64,000 bases of DNA from AP-15 sp963772965 (GCA_963772965.1 CAVYZU010000012.1:62001-126000), one strand, 5' to 3'; positions 1-9,152 are shown, counted from the first letter of the stretch. Program-made: numbers and translations. Notes: a model not told the origin generated them from the letters alone.

Positions 1-1019
1 ACGAATTGTCCTTGCGGCCCCTGCTGGATCGCGTCGAGCGGGACCGTTAGACCATTGTCCTGCACTTGCGTTACGACCCGGACGTTGACGAACATACCGG
101 GCCACAGCTGGCGATCCGGATTGGGGAAGATCGCCCTGAGGGTTATGGTTCCGGAGGTGGTATTTGCCTGGTTGTCGATCGCGGTGAGCGTGCCGGTATC
201 GAGCACGTTCTTGCCGTCCGCGCTCGATGCGACAGCCTTGACCGGGCCCTTTGCCAACGCGTCCTGTATCTCCGGGATATCCGTTGCCGCCAACGTGAAC
301 ATCACCGCGATCGGCTGGACCTGGTTGATCTCCACCAAAGCATTTGGCTCGGTCGGGGACCCCCGTGTCGTGCTCGAGTGAATAATGTTGCCGACATCGA
401 GCAGACGAATTCCGGCGACCCCGTCGAACGGCGCCACGAGCTTGGTATAGCTGAGTTCGGTCTTGGCATATTCGATCGCCGCCTGGTCGGCCTGGATAAC
501 GGCCTGTTCTTGGGCGATCTTCGCTTGCTGCGTGGCAACCTGTTGCTGCGGTGCAAAGCCTTGTTTTTGCAGTGGGATGTACCGGCCGAGATTGATCCGC
601 CCGTTTTCGAGATGGGCCTCGTCGCGGGCGAGATTCGCCGCGGCTTCGTCGAGCTGCGCCTGATAGGTGCCGGGATCGAGTTGTGCCAGGAGCTCCCCCT
701 TCTTGACCAACTGGCCGTCCTTGAAATCGACGCTAATGATCGGTTCGGTGACCATGCTGCGGACGGTCGCCGAATTCAGCGCCGCCACATTGCCGATCCC
801 AGTCAGCACAATCGGGAAATTTTGTTTTTGGACCCTGGCTGCAATGACGGGGACGGGAGGCGCAGGCTCCGGCGCCGAAGCGACAGGGCCGTGCGCGAAG
901 TGCTGCCATCCCAGGTACCCTCCGATGGCGACTGCGAGCAATACCAGGCCGACGAGCAGAGGGGGACGGCGCCCGCCCCTGACGGCGGGTTTATCGGAAG
1001 CGACCGATGGCGTTGCCAT
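1..1019 (-). CDS. RND efflux periplasmic adaptor (membrane fusion protein), partial
   Basis: HlyD/MdtA-type membrane fusion protein that would link an inner-membrane RND pump to an outer-membrane channel. The ATG at 1019 opens a protein with a basic N-terminus and one membrane segment (about residues 20-40, LVGLVLLAVAIGGYLGW). Next come a beta-barrel/lipoyl segment (VLTGIGNVAALNSATVRS, VKKGELLAQLDPG) and a glutamine-rich alpha-hairpin (QKQGFAPQQQVATQQAKI). The second lipoyl half contains the hallmark YTKLVAPFDGVAGIR. The reading frame is still open at position 1, so the C-terminus and the expected pump gene lie outside the window. The family call is secure; the substrate is unknown. Confidence 0.9.
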   Translation of the reverse strand, partial: MATPSVASDKPAVRGGRRPPLLVGLVLLAVAIGGYLGWQHFAHGPVASAPEPAPPVPVIAARVQKQNFPIVLTGIGNVAALNSATVRSMVTEPIISVDFKDGQLVKKGELLAQLDPGTYQAQLDEAAANLARDEAHLENGRINLGRYIPLQKQGFAPQQQVATQQAKIAQEQAVIQADQAAIEYAKTELSYTKLVAPFDGVAGIRLLDVGNIIHSSTTRGSPTEPNALVEINQVQPIAVMFTLAATDIPEIQDALAKGPVKAVASSADGKNVLDTGTLTAIDNQANTTSGTITLRAIFPNPDRQLWPGMFVNVRVVTQVQDNGLTVPLDAIQQGPQGQF

Positions 1020-1604
1020 GGATCTTATCCCTCATCGATTGCGGTCCAGCGGAGCCATGCAGGGCACGCGAAGCGATCCGGCACGCTCCCGCTCGAGTAA
1101 CGACAGCGGGTCGCGACAAAGCCCGTGATCCGCGCCGGCGGAGGGGCCATTCGTCACTCCTCCAGGTTTCCGGTACGCGACCTGCAGATACTCCCGACGA
1201 GCAGGCCCCGGCAACCGAAGCAAGACCGCAATCCTGGGTCGCACCGCGATCCCCGGCCGTTTGTGTGCACACACATATCAATTTAGGCCCGGTAGTTGGC
1301 TTAATTCGGTAAAATTCGGTAAAATTAGCTCCTTAACCTAACTGTTGCTTTCAAACTCGGCTTTGCGCCCCCGGATCGCGGTTGTTTGAAGGGATGACCG
1401 CTCGTTAGGAATTAGCTCGGGCGACCTATCAGCACTTGCGAGCGGCTCTATGGCCGCCGCTTTTAACAGCGATTTACCGAGATTCACTGGCCCCCGATCG
1501 CCTGCAGTGTAAGTAAACACCATACCCGTGTCTTGAGCAAGACCGGAAGCTTAACCGCGATGGTCGACATCCGGTCGCCAGTCGATTTTAGGAGGCGATT
1601 GACA
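1020..1604. other. 585-bp intergenic region with small repeats
   Basis: This gap separates the divergent efflux-adaptor and aquaporin genes. I see no convincing gene; the short minus-strand frame at 1338-1523 has no ribosome-binding site or family resemblance. It holds a 12-bp palindrome (1262-1273) and two exact 10-bp direct repeats, TTCGGTAAAA, at 1305-1324. The local A+T rise around 1275-1335 fits a promoter region. Confidence 0.5.
1262..1273. promoter_or_regulatory. palindrome TGTGTGCACACA, possible operator
   Basis: Perfect 12-bp palindrome about 240 bp upstream of the efflux adaptor start and 330 bp upstream of the aquaporin. Efflux adaptor operons are commonly controlled by TetR-type repressors that bind palindromes, but no such regulator is in view. 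The operator role is inference only. Confidence 0.25.
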
Positions 1605-2312
1605 GTGACTGAAACCGTAGGCAGTTCGGCGCGAGCGTTAATCGCCGAATTCATTGGCACCTTCGCGCTGATCTTTATTGGCGCCGGAGCGGCGATAGCG
1701 CTCGGCGTAAACCATGATCCGCCCGTAGCCTTTGCGCACGGCCTCACCATCCTGGTGTTTGTTGCGGCATTCGGCGATATCAGCGGCGGCCATTTTAATC
1801 CCGCCGTCACCATCGGTCTCGCAACAGCTGGAGTGTTTCCAACCCGTCGCGTGACGCCTTACATCGTCGCCCAGCTCGCCGGCGCCATCTTCGCCGCCTG
1901 GGTACTCCTTCTGGCGTATGGCGGGCCGGTCAACAACCTCGGCGCCACTTTGGTCGACACGCAACGCATCACCTTCGGCGGCGCCTTCATGTTCGAGGCT
2001 GTCGGCACCGCATTTCTTGTCAGCGCGGTCCTGCACACCGCCGTGCGCAGCCCCAGCAGACTGGCGCCGGTTGCGATCGGATTGACGATCACGGCCTGCA
2101 TTCTCGGCTTTGGTATCGTGACTGGCGGCGCGGTAAATCCGGCACGGACCATCGGGCCATCGCTCGCAGCCGGGCTTTATAACGAAATTCCGCTTTATGT
2201 GGCGGCCCAGTTGGTGGGTGCGATCGCTGCTGGCGCGCTGTACCGCTGGTTATGCGTGCCGCCACACGCATTAAAAAATGTGACCGTGCAGTCTGGTGTT
2301 GCAGCCGAATAG
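1605..2312 (+). CDS. MIP family channel, aquaporin
   Basis: Membrane channel of the major intrinsic protein family, about 235 residues. Both pore signatures are present: GGHFNPAVTIG (NPA near residues 65-67) and GGAVNPARTIGP (NPA near 178-180). They sit in the usual two-fold arrangement with about six hydrophobic segments. An upstream in-frame ATG exists at 1533, but AGGAGG at 1590-1595 lies nine bases before the GTG at 1605, which is therefore the preferred start. AqpZ-like water channel is most likely; glycerol or hydrogen peroxide passage cannot be excluded. Its position directly ahead of catalase and Dps would suit a peroxide-handling role (inference). Confidence 0.88.
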   Translation: MTETVGSSARALIAEFIGTFALIFIGAGAAIALGVNHDPPVAFAHGLTILVFVAAFGDISGGHFNPAVTIGLATAGVFPTRRVTPYIVAQLAGAIFAAWVLLLAYGGPVNNLGATLVDTQRITFGGAFMFEAVGTAFLVSAVLHTAVRSPSRLAPVAIGLTITACILGFGIVTGGAVNPARTIGPSLAAGLYNEIPLYVAAQLVGAIAAGALYRWLCVPPHALKNVTVQSGVAAE

Positions 2313-2367
2313 CGGCGGCAAAGAAATCACAACGAGCGTGTCGCTAGCCAAACCCGAGGAGACCGTC

Positions 2368-3825
2368 ATGTCCACAAAGAAGGTTTTCACCAACGCCACC
2401 GGCGAGCCGGTCGCCGACAACACCAACATCATGACCGCCGGTCCGCGCGGTCCGGCATTATTGCAAGATATTTGGCTGATCGAAAAGCTGGCGCAATTCG
2501 ACCGGGAAGTGATCCCCGAGCGCCGTATGCACGCGAAGGGCTGGGGCGCCTACGGCGCCTTTACAGTGACGCAAGACATCACCCGCTTCACCAAGGCGAA
2601 GATCTTCAGCGCGATCGGCAAGCAGACGCCAATGTTCGTCCGCTTCTCGACGGTCGCCGGCGAGCGTGGCGCCGCCGACGCCGAGCGCGACATCCGCGGC
2701 ACTGCGTTGAAGTTCTACACCGAGGAAGGCAACTGGGACATTGTCGGCAATAACACGCCAGTGTTCTTTTTCCGCGATCCGCTCCGCTTCTCCGATCTCA
2801 ACCATGCAATCAAACGCGACCCGCGCACCGGGATGCGCAGTGCCGACAACAACTGGGATTTCTGGACATTGCTGCCGGAGGCATTGCACCAAGTCACGAT
2901 CGTGATGTCGGACCGCGGTATCCCAAAGAGCTTCCGCAATATGCATCTCTTTGGCGGCCACACCTTTTCAATGATCAGCGCGGCGAATGAGCGCGTCTGG
3001 GTCAAATTCCATTTTCGCACCCAGCAAGGCATCGCCAATCTGACCGATGCCGAGGCCGAAGCCGTGGTTGCCAAGGACCGCGAAAGCAACGGCCGCGACC
3101 TTTTCAATGCGATCGAGGAGGGCCGCTTCCCGCGCTGGACGCTCTTCATCCAGGTGATGACGGAAGCGCAGGCGAAGACCCATCGCCACAATCCGTTCGA
3201 TCTGACCAAGGTCTGGCCAAAGGCCGAATATCCGCTAATCGAGGTCGGCGTCATGGAGCTCAACCGCTATCCGGAGAACTATTTCGCCGAAGTCGAGCAA
3301 GCGGCGTTCTCGCCCGCCAACGTCGTCCCGGGCATCGGCTTCTCGCCGGACAAGATGTTGCAGGGGCGGCTGTTTTCCTACGGCGACACGCAGCGCTATC
3401 GGCTTGGCGTCAACTTTAACCACATCCCGGTCAACGCACCGCAATGCCCGTTCCACAGCTATCACCGCGACGGGAAGATGCGCACCGACGGCAATCTCGG
3501 CCGCACCCTTTCCTTCAATCCCAATAGCGACGGGCTGTGGGACAATCAGCCCGATTTCGCCGAGCCGCCATTGCCGCTCGAAGGCGAGGCGGCGCACTAC
3601 GATCACCGCCTCGCTGACGATCACTGGGAACAGCCCGGCAATCTCTTCCGTCTGATGACGCCGGCTCAGCAGCAGGCCCTATTCGACAACACGGCCCGTG
3701 CGATGGGCGATGCGCGCCAACACATCAAGGAGCGGCATATCGCCAATTGCCTGCGCGCCGATCCGGCCTACGGCGCCGGGGTCGCCCGGGCTCTCGGTCT
3801 CGATCTCAAACAGGCGGCGGAATGA
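2368..3825 (+). CDS. catalase, monofunctional haem type
   Basis: Decomposes hydrogen peroxide to water and oxygen. It has 485 residues, the length of small-subunit (clade 3) catalases. The distal catalytic His is in RMHAKGWGAYG (His55), the distal Asn is in VGNNTPVFF (Asn128), and the proximal haem tyrosine is in RLFSYGDTQRYRLG (Tyr338). The ATG at 2368 follows CGAGGAG with good spacing; longer in-frame starts upstream overlap the aquaporin end and are less likely. It is the second gene of a run with Dps, a quinone reductase, MbfA and HemA, so haem supply and peroxide/iron detoxification are grouped here. It looks intact. Confidence 0.96.
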   Translation: MSTKKVFTNATGEPVADNTNIMTAGPRGPALLQDIWLIEKLAQFDREVIPERRMHAKGWGAYGAFTVTQDITRFTKAKIFSAIGKQTPMFVRFSTVAGERGAADAERDIRGTALKFYTEEGNWDIVGNNTPVFFFRDPLRFSDLNHAIKRDPRTGMRSADNNWDFWTLLPEALHQVTIVMSDRGIPKSFRNMHLFGGHTFSMISAANERVWVKFHFRTQQGIANLTDAEAEAVVAKDRESNGRDLFNAIEEGRFPRWTLFIQVMTEAQAKTHRHNPFDLTKVWPKAEYPLIEVGVMELNRYPENYFAEVEQAAFSPANVVPGIGFSPDKMLQGRLFSYGDTQRYRLGVNFNHIPVNAPQCPFHSYHRDGKMRTDGNLGRTLSFNPNSDGLWDNQPDFAEPPLPLEGEAAHYDHRLADDHWEQPGNLFRLMTPAQQQALFDNTARAMGDARQHIKERHIANCLRADPAYGAGVARALGLDLKQAAE

Positions 3826-3883
3826 CGACTGTCATTCCAACTTTGCCGAACCTTTGCTACTCCCGCAAAAAGGACCAATGCCA

Positions 3884-4441
3884 ATGTACTGTATCGCAAA
3901 TAGCTCGCCCCAGCAGACCCGATCAAAAGCGGTCGCTCTGCTCAATCGCCACCTCGCCGCCGCCATTGACCTGCACGCGCTGGTCAAGCAAGCGCATTGG
4001 AATGTCCGCGGTCCCACCTTCAGCGCAATCCACGAGGTTTTCGAAAAAGTCGCCAATGTAATCGAAGAGTACTCGGACATGATCGCCGAGCGGGCGGCCG
4101 TCCTCGGTGGCGCCGCCGAGGGTACGGTTCAGACCGCGGCGGAGTGGTCCTATCTCGAGCCCTACCGGTTAGGGGTCGCCGACGCCGCGGAACATATCGC
4201 AGCGGTGACCGCGGCGCTCGCAAGCTTCAGCGACTCGTTGCAAATCGCGATCGATCAGAGTTACGCGTTCGGCGACATCGAAACGTCGGACCTGTTCACC
4301 GAAGTCTCGCGCGGCATCGATTACCAGCTCTGGCTGGTCGAGTCGCACAGCCGGCTTCAGCAGCACAATAAAGCACCGGTCTCGCTCTGGGATGGCTGGG
4401 TCAGAATTTCGGCTGCGGTATCGCCCGCGCTCGTGAGCTGA
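3884..4441 (+). CDS. Dps/ferritin-like DNA-protection protein
   Basis: Mini-ferritin that oxidises Fe(II) with peroxide and stores the mineral, protecting DNA. About 185 residues. The ferroxidase pattern spans AHWNVRGPTF and EVFEKVANVIEEYSDMIAERAAVLGG, with the family's His, Asp and Glu ligands. Two close in-frame ATGs exist (3878 and 3884). The second lies nine bases after AAAAAGGA, so I prefer it. It sits 58 bp downstream of the catalase stop, consistent with co-expression. Dps removes Fe(II) and peroxide together, complementing the catalase before it and the iron exporter-like MbfA after it. Confidence 0.92.
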   Translation: MYCIANSSPQQTRSKAVALLNRHLAAAIDLHALVKQAHWNVRGPTFSAIHEVFEKVANVIEEYSDMIAERAAVLGGAAEGTVQTAAEWSYLEPYRLGVADAAEHIAAVTAALASFSDSLQIAIDQSYAFGDIETSDLFTEVSRGIDYQLWLVESHSRLQQHNKAPVSLWDGWVRISAAVSPALVS

Positions 4442-4579
4442 CACTGGCGCTCGCCGCCGAATAGAACGCTGTACGGGGACCAGCCCGGGACGTCGATCGG
4501 AATCTTGGGGATGGTTCGACCCGCGACTCAGGATGGGAGGCTCCTAGAAGCGCTTCATCGTAAAAGCAGGAGCGATCAA

Positions 4580-5179
4580 ATGGCTAAAATTGCGATCGTG
4601 TATTTCAGCGGTTACGGCCACACCGCAAAACAGGCCGAGGCCGTGAGCAAAGGCGTCGATGCTGTCGCCGATGCCATTGTCACAATGTACCGAATTGATG
4701 TATCGGGTGAACTCCCGCTCGGCGCATTCGAAGAGCTGGGCCAGGTGGACGCCATTATCTACGGGAGCCCCACCTACATGGGTGGCCCCGCATGGCAGTT
4801 CAAAAAATTCGCCGATGCCTCGTCGAAAGCGTGGTTGCCGCAGAGCTGGAAAGACCAGCTTGCGGCAGGCTTCACCAACTCCGCTTCCGTTAACGGGGAC
4901 AAGTTTGCCACGATTACGTATTTCTGGACCTTGTCACAGCAGCACGGCCAAATCTGGATCGGAACAGGTGTCCTCCCCGCCAATAAGATAGAAAGCGGTC
5001 CGGCCGATGTGAACTGGACCGGCGGGTTCGCCGGTGCACTTGCCGTATCGCCGGCTAACTCGGCCCCCGAAGAAGCCCCGCGCTCGGGTGATTTGGAAAC
5101 CGCGATGCTGCTCGGCAGGCAAGTCGCCGAATTTGCGTGTCTGCTTGCAGCCTCCGAGCCAGCTCCCGCCATCGCATAG
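4580..5179 (+). CDS. WrbA-like flavodoxin-fold NAD(P)H:quinone oxidoreductase
   Basis: About 199 residues with a flavodoxin fold. The N-terminal FMN phosphate loop is IVYFSGYGHTAKQAEAV. Further features are GSPTYMGGPAWQFKKF and the family block AGFTNSASVNGDK followed by YFWTLSQQHGQIW. WrbA-type enzymes reduce quinones by two electrons and so avoid semiquinone radicals. The start at 4580 (MAKIAIVYF) has GCAGGAGC upstream; a longer frame from 4505 adds residues without family resemblance. It stands between dps and mbfA, in a set of oxidative-stress genes. Assignment to the WrbA subfamily rather than another flavodoxin-like reductase is moderately sure. Confidence 0.85.
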   Translation: MAKIAIVYFSGYGHTAKQAEAVSKGVDAVADAIVTMYRIDVSGELPLGAFEELGQVDAIIYGSPTYMGGPAWQFKKFADASSKAWLPQSWKDQLAAGFTNSASVNGDKFATITYFWTLSQQHGQIWIGTGVLPANKIESGPADVNWTGGFAGALAVSPANSAPEEAPRSGDLETAMLLGRQVAEFACLLAASEPAPAIA

Positions 5180-5193
5180 GCTGGGTTCGGGTG

Positions 5194-6150
5194 ATGAAGA
5201 ACTTCTCGGACCTGGCGGAGCAGGAGCTGCTGGCACTCGCCATTGCTCTCGAGGAAGAGGACAGCCGCACCTATAGCGACCTTGCGGATGCGATGGGCGA
5301 GACCTACCCCGGAACGGCGCGGATGTTCGCTGCGATGGCGGAGGAGGAGGACGGCCACCGTCATCGCCTCCTCGACCTCTACCGCCAAAAGTTCGGCGAC
5401 CACATCCCGCTGATCCGCCGCCAGGACGTGAAGGGCTTTGTCGAGCGCAAGTCGCTGTGGCTCTCACGGCCGCTCGGCCTCGAAAAGGTGCGTGCCCAGG
5501 CGGAATTGATGGAGGCGGAGAGCAAGCGGTTTTACCTGGCGGCGGCGCGGCACTCGACCGACGTTGCCATTCGTCAGCTGCTCGGCGATCTCGCCGCGGA
5601 AGAACGCCGCCACGAGGCCCGCGCCGAGGAGCTGGAGGCGAAATACGTGCCGGCGGAGGTCGAGAAGGAAGAGGGTGAATCCGAGCGTCGGCTGTTCCTT
5701 TTGCAGATCGTGCAGCCCGGTCTCGCGGGGCTGATGGACGGTTCTGTCTCAACCCTGGCGCCGCTTTTCGCCGCCGCCTTTGCAACGCGGCAGACTTGGC
5801 CGACCTTTCTCGTTGGCCTTGCGGCCGCGATCGGCGCCGGGATCTCGATGGGGTTCGCCGAAGCATTGTCCGACAACGGTTCATTGACGGGGCGTGGCAG
5901 CCCTTGGGCCCGCGGCCTGGTCTGTGGCGCCATGACGGCGCTCGGCGGGCTCGGGCACACCTTACCGTTCCTGGTGCCCTCCTTCACGGTCGCGATGACG
6001 ATCGCGGTTGGGGTCGTGCTGATCGAACTTGCGGCGATCTCGTGGGTCCGCAACCGCTACATGGACACGCCGCTGCTGTCGGCGGCCTTTCAGGTCATGG
6101 TCGGAGGTTTGCTCGTCTTTGCGACCGGCGTCGCGATCGGCAGCGGTTAG
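5194..6150 (+). CDS. mbfA: membrane-bound ferritin MbfA (rubrerythrin-like domain fused to VIT1-type membrane domain)
   Basis: About 318 residues in two parts. Residues 1-165 form an Glu/His-rich ferritin-like diiron domain (ALEEEDSRTYSDLA, MAEEEDGHRHRLL, MEAESKRFYLAAARH, LAAEERRHEARAEELEA). The C-terminal half has several hydrophobic segments of the VIT1/CCC1 type, including LMDGSVSTLAPLFAAAFAT and GAGISMGFAEALSDNGS. MbfA proteins of rhizobia export iron and protect against iron-driven peroxide damage (established for the family). The ATG at 5194 is preceded by an in-frame GTG; either could serve. It starts 14 bp after the flavoprotein stop and ends 9 bp before hemA, so these three genes look like one transcript. 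I could not recognise a clear Irr-type operator nearby. Confidence 0.9.
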   Translation: MKNFSDLAEQELLALAIALEEEDSRTYSDLADAMGETYPGTARMFAAMAEEEDGHRHRLLDLYRQKFGDHIPLIRRQDVKGFVERKSLWLSRPLGLEKVRAQAELMEAESKRFYLAAARHSTDVAIRQLLGDLAAEERRHEARAEELEAKYVPAEVEKEEGESERRLFLLQIVQPGLAGLMDGSVSTLAPLFAAAFATRQTWPTFLVGLAAAIGAGISMGFAEALSDNGSLTGRGSPWARGLVCGAMTALGGLGHTLPFLVPSFTVAMTIAVGVVLIELAAISWVRNRYMDTPLLSAAFQVMVGGLLVFATGVAIGSG

Positions 6151-6159
6151 GGAGGCACG

Positions 6160-7371
6160 ATGGATTACGAGGCTTTTTTCCACAGGCAGCTCGGTGAGTT
6201 GCGGCGAGAGGGACGCTACCGCGTCTTTGCCGATCTCGAACGCCGCGCCGGCCATTTCCCGCGGGCGACGCACCATCGCGCTAACGGACGCCACGAGGTG
6301 ACGGTCTGGTGCGCCAATGACTATCTCGGGATGGGGCAGCACCCAGAAGTATTGGCGGCGATGCACGAAGCGATCGACCGTTGCGGCGCCGGCGCCGGCG
6401 GCACCCGCAACATCTCTGGCACCAACCATTACCATGTCATGCTGGAGCGCGAGCTGGCCGATCTGCACGGCACCGAGGCCGCGCTGCTGTTCAACTCCGG
6501 CTACATGTCGAACTGGGCGACCCTGAGCACGCTCGCTTCGCGGCTGCCAGGCTGCATCGTGCTGTCCGATGAACTGAACCATGCCTCGATGATAGAGGGC
6601 ATCCGCCACAGCCGGGCGGCAAAGGCGACCTTTGCGCATAACGACCCCGCCGACCTCGACCGCAAGCTCAAGGCGCTCGATCCCGCCGCGCCGAAACTGG
6701 TCGTGTTCGAATCCGTCTATTCAATGGATGGCGACATCGCTCCGCTTGCCGAATTGTGCGAAATCGCCGAGGCGCACGGGGCGATGACCTATTGCGACGA
6801 GGTGCATGCGGTCGGGCTCTACGGTCCACGCGGCGGCGGCATTGCCGAGCGCGACGGCGTCAGCCATCGGCTGACGGTCATTGAGGGCACCTTGGCAAAA
6901 GCCTTCGGCGTGATCGGCGGCTATATCGCCGGCTCGGCGGCGCTGTGTGATTTCGTGCGCAGCTTTGCCTCCGGCTTCATCTTCACGACGGCATTGCCGC
7001 CGGCGGTGGCGGCGGCGGCTCTGGCCAGCATCCGCCACCTAAAGAGCAGCTCCGCCGAACGCCGCCAATTGCACGAGAATGTCAGGTTGCTGCGCCGCCG
7101 GCTCGACAATGCCCAAATCCCGCATCTCGACAATCCAAGCCATATTGTACCGGTCATGGTCGGCGATCCAGTGATGTGCCGGCACATCAGCGATCGGCTG
7201 CTCGACGAGTTTGGCATCTATGTGCAGCCGATCAACTACCCGACCGTGCCGCGCGGCACCGAGCGGCTGCGCCTGACGCCCTCGCCATTGCACAGCGAGG
7301 CGGACATCGACCATCTGGTCCGGGCGCTGGCAATTATCTGGTCGAAACTCGATCTGCGGCAGGCCGCCTGA
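6160..7371 (+). CDS. hemA: 5-aminolevulinate synthase
   Basis: PLP enzyme condensing glycine with succinyl-CoA to give 5-aminolevulinate, the first haem precursor of the C4 route used by alphaproteobacteria. 403 residues, the family length. Visible landmarks are VWCANDYLGMG, AGAGGTRNISGTNHYH, the cofactor aspartate and histidine in YCDEVHAVGLYG (Asp213, His216), and the PLP lysine in EGTLAKAFGVIGGY (Lys247). A related alpha-oxoamine synthase (KBL, BioF) is less likely because of the ALAS-type N-terminus and the GGTRNISGT block. Linkage to mbfA and catalase suggests local coupling of haem synthesis to iron and peroxide control. A second hemA elsewhere in the genome is possible. Confidence 0.92.
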   Translation: MDYEAFFHRQLGELRREGRYRVFADLERRAGHFPRATHHRANGRHEVTVWCANDYLGMGQHPEVLAAMHEAIDRCGAGAGGTRNISGTNHYHVMLERELADLHGTEAALLFNSGYMSNWATLSTLASRLPGCIVLSDELNHASMIEGIRHSRAAKATFAHNDPADLDRKLKALDPAAPKLVVFESVYSMDGDIAPLAELCEIAEAHGAMTYCDEVHAVGLYGPRGGGIAERDGVSHRLTVIEGTLAKAFGVIGGYIAGSAALCDFVRSFASGFIFTTALPPAVAAAALASIRHLKSSSAERRQLHENVRLLRRRLDNAQIPHLDNPSHIVPVMVGDPVMCRHISDRLLDEFGIYVQPINYPTVPRGTERLRLTPSPLHSEADIDHLVRALAIIWSKLDLRQAA

Positions 7372-7445
7372 ACCCTCCGGCGCCGGCCCGGATCTCTGTG
7401 TGAACGGAATACCCTCGGTAACAAACCCCCTAGGAGTGCACGTCA

Positions 7446-8084
7446 ATGACCAAGGTTCTCAGGCCACCTGCGCAAATCACGAAGACTGTCGGGCTGTGCA
7501 TCGGCCTGCTACTGGCGGCAGGAAATATAACCGGGGCGCAGGCGGCCTTGTCGCCGGCACCGCAAAGCAGTGTCCAGAGCTTTTACACGACATTGTTGAC
7601 GACAATGAAGTCGGGCCCGGCATTGGGAGAGAACGGGCGCTATGCACGCCTCGCGCCGATTGTACAGCAACTATTCGACGTGCCCTATATGGCCCGGCTT
7701 GCTGTGGGACCGTCCTGGGCCAGCCTCAGCCCCGCCCAGCAGCAGCAGATCATCAGCGCATTCGGCCACTATATTGCCGCGACCTATGCGGATCGCTTCG
7801 ACAGCTACTCGGGCGAGCAGTTGCAGGTGCTCGGCGAGCAACCTTTTGTCTATGGCACGCTGGTGCAGACCCAAATCATCCAATCGGACGGCAAGCCGGT
7901 GACGATCAATTACCTGATGCGCCAGAATGCAGGAAGTTGGCTGATCACTGACATCTATCTCGACGGGACGATCAGTCAATTGGCGGTGCAGCATTCCGAA
8001 TTCGCCTCGATCCTGCGAGACCAGGGCGCCAACGGGCTGGTCACAGCGCTCGACCGCAAAGTCGATCTGTTGACCAAATCCTGA
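7446..8084 (+). CDS. MlaC/HpnM-like (Ttg2D family) periplasmic lipid-binding protein
   Basis: 212 residues with an N-terminal signal peptide (hydrophobic core VGLCIGLLLAAG, AQA-type cleavage near residue 36). The toluene-tolerance/MlaC fold features follow: VQSFYTTLLTTMK, RYARLAPIVQQLFDVPYMARLAVGPSW, a SPAQQQQIISAF helix and SWLITDIYLDGTISQLA. Members shuttle phospholipids (MlaC) or accompany hopanoid genes (HpnM). No mla transporter or hopanoid gene is adjacent, so the role is open. TAGGAGTG lies just before the ATG. It follows hemA by 74 bp but need not be functionally linked. Confidence 0.8.
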   Translation: MTKVLRPPAQITKTVGLCIGLLLAAGNITGAQAALSPAPQSSVQSFYTTLLTTMKSGPALGENGRYARLAPIVQQLFDVPYMARLAVGPSWASLSPAQQQQIISAFGHYIAATYADRFDSYSGEQLQVLGEQPFVYGTLVQTQIIQSDGKPVTINYLMRQNAGSWLITDIYLDGTISQLAVQHSEFASILRDQGANGLVTALDRKVDLLTKS

Positions 8085-8180
8085 TGCGGCGAAACCGGCT
8101 TGACCCCACAACGGTGTCGGCGGCCTTGCCGATCAAGGGCGTCGACTGACTTCTGAACCCGAATGCTAGCCCGGCTCCGC

Positions 8181-9152
8181 TCACGTGCCGAGGCGCCAAC
8201 CGGCTTTGGCGGCGAGTTCGTCAAAAAAATCGGTGTCGTAGGCCCGTTCCGGTGCGGCGCGCACCATCTCGTCGATAATATGCGCGTCCGGACCGACCAA
8301 GATGCGCCAGCGACCGGCCTTGACCCCGTCGAGGATGATCGTGGCCGCCTCGGCGGCAGTCGTCGGCGCCTCCTCGCGGAACCGTCGCTCGCGTTCGGCA
8401 ACCAATTTCCGAATCTGGTCATCCGATAAAGTGGAGACGTCCCGGCCCATCGAGGCGATCCGCGCCCGCGCTTGCGCCATCTGGGTCGCGGTCATTGCGT
8501 CAGACTGATCGCCGCTCTGGATCTTCCGGGAATTCTGCGGGATCCCGGTGCCGATATGGCCCGGCATCACGACCGAGCATTTGATATGCGGCGCATTGAT
8601 CTTGAGATCGGTGATCAGCGCCTCGGTAAAGCCCTTTACCGCGAATTTCGCGGCACTGTAGGCGGTGTGCGGAACGCGCGGCCCGACCGACGCCCAGAAA
8701 CCGTTGACGCTGCTGGTATTGACGATGTGGCCCGCTTCGGCGTTCTGCAGCATCGGCAAAAACGCGCGGGTGCAGTTGTAGACCCCTCCCCAGCAGATGT
8801 TGAACGTCTTCTCCCACTCTTCGCGGCTGTTTGCGATCATGCTGCCGCCGCTGCCGATGCCGGCATTGTTGAACAGCAGATGGATCTTGTCGGTGGCGTG
8901 CCGCTCTGCGACCCCGTCATGAAACCGCTGGACCTGCGCGGGGTCGGAGACATCGGCGATATGGGCCGTCACGCGCAAACCTTGCGGCAGCCCCGCCGCC
9001 TCGCACAGCCGCTGGGTTTCCGCGATCCCCGCCGTCGACACGTCGCACATCGCGACATTGCAGGCTTCCGCCACGAGTTGGCGTACGATCTCCCGCCCCA
9101 TGCCCGAGCCGCCGCCGGTGACAACCGCGATCCTCCCCGCAAAATCCTTCAT
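8181..9152 (-). CDS. SDR family NAD(P)-dependent oxidoreductase
   Basis: 323-residue short-chain dehydrogenase. The N-terminal cofactor motif is TGGGSGMG, the structural NNAG is in HLLFNNAGIGSGG, and the catalytic Ser-Tyr-Lys is in NTSSVNG and YSAAKFAVKG. It is longer than the classical 250 residues because of a C-terminal extension (AERERRFREEAPTTAAEAA and beyond). Start at 9152 with GGGAGGG upstream. The substrate cannot be told. It faces away from the MetE-like gene at 9340, and an intergenic repeat lies between them. Confidence 0.9.
   Translation of the reverse strand: MKDFAGRIAVVTGGGSGMGREIVRQLVAEACNVAMCDVSTAGIAETQRLCEAAGLPQGLRVTAHIADVSDPAQVQRFHDGVAERHATDKIHLLFNNAGIGSGGSMIANSREEWEKTFNICWGGVYNCTRAFLPMLQNAEAGHIVNTSSVNGFWASVGPRVPHTAYSAAKFAVKGFTEALITDLKINAPHIKCSVVMPGHIGTGIPQNSRKIQSGDQSDAMTATQMAQARARIASMGRDVSTLSDDQIRKLVAERERRFREEAPTTAAEAATIILDGVKAGRWRILVGPDAHIIDEMVRAAPERAYDTDFFDELAAKAGWRLGT

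Noticed and set aside
66..1100. 344-codon plus-strand frame opposite the efflux adaptor
   Set aside because: Its translation is Arg/Asp/Leu-rich shadow sequence with no domain; the opposite strand encodes a clear membrane fusion protein.
1338..1523. 61-codon minus-strand frame in the gap before the aquaporin
   Set aside because: No ribosome-binding site, no recognisable family, composition like non-coding DNA.
4934..5884. 316-codon minus-strand frame opposite mbfA
   Set aside because: Arg/Pro-rich antisense of a well-supported gene.
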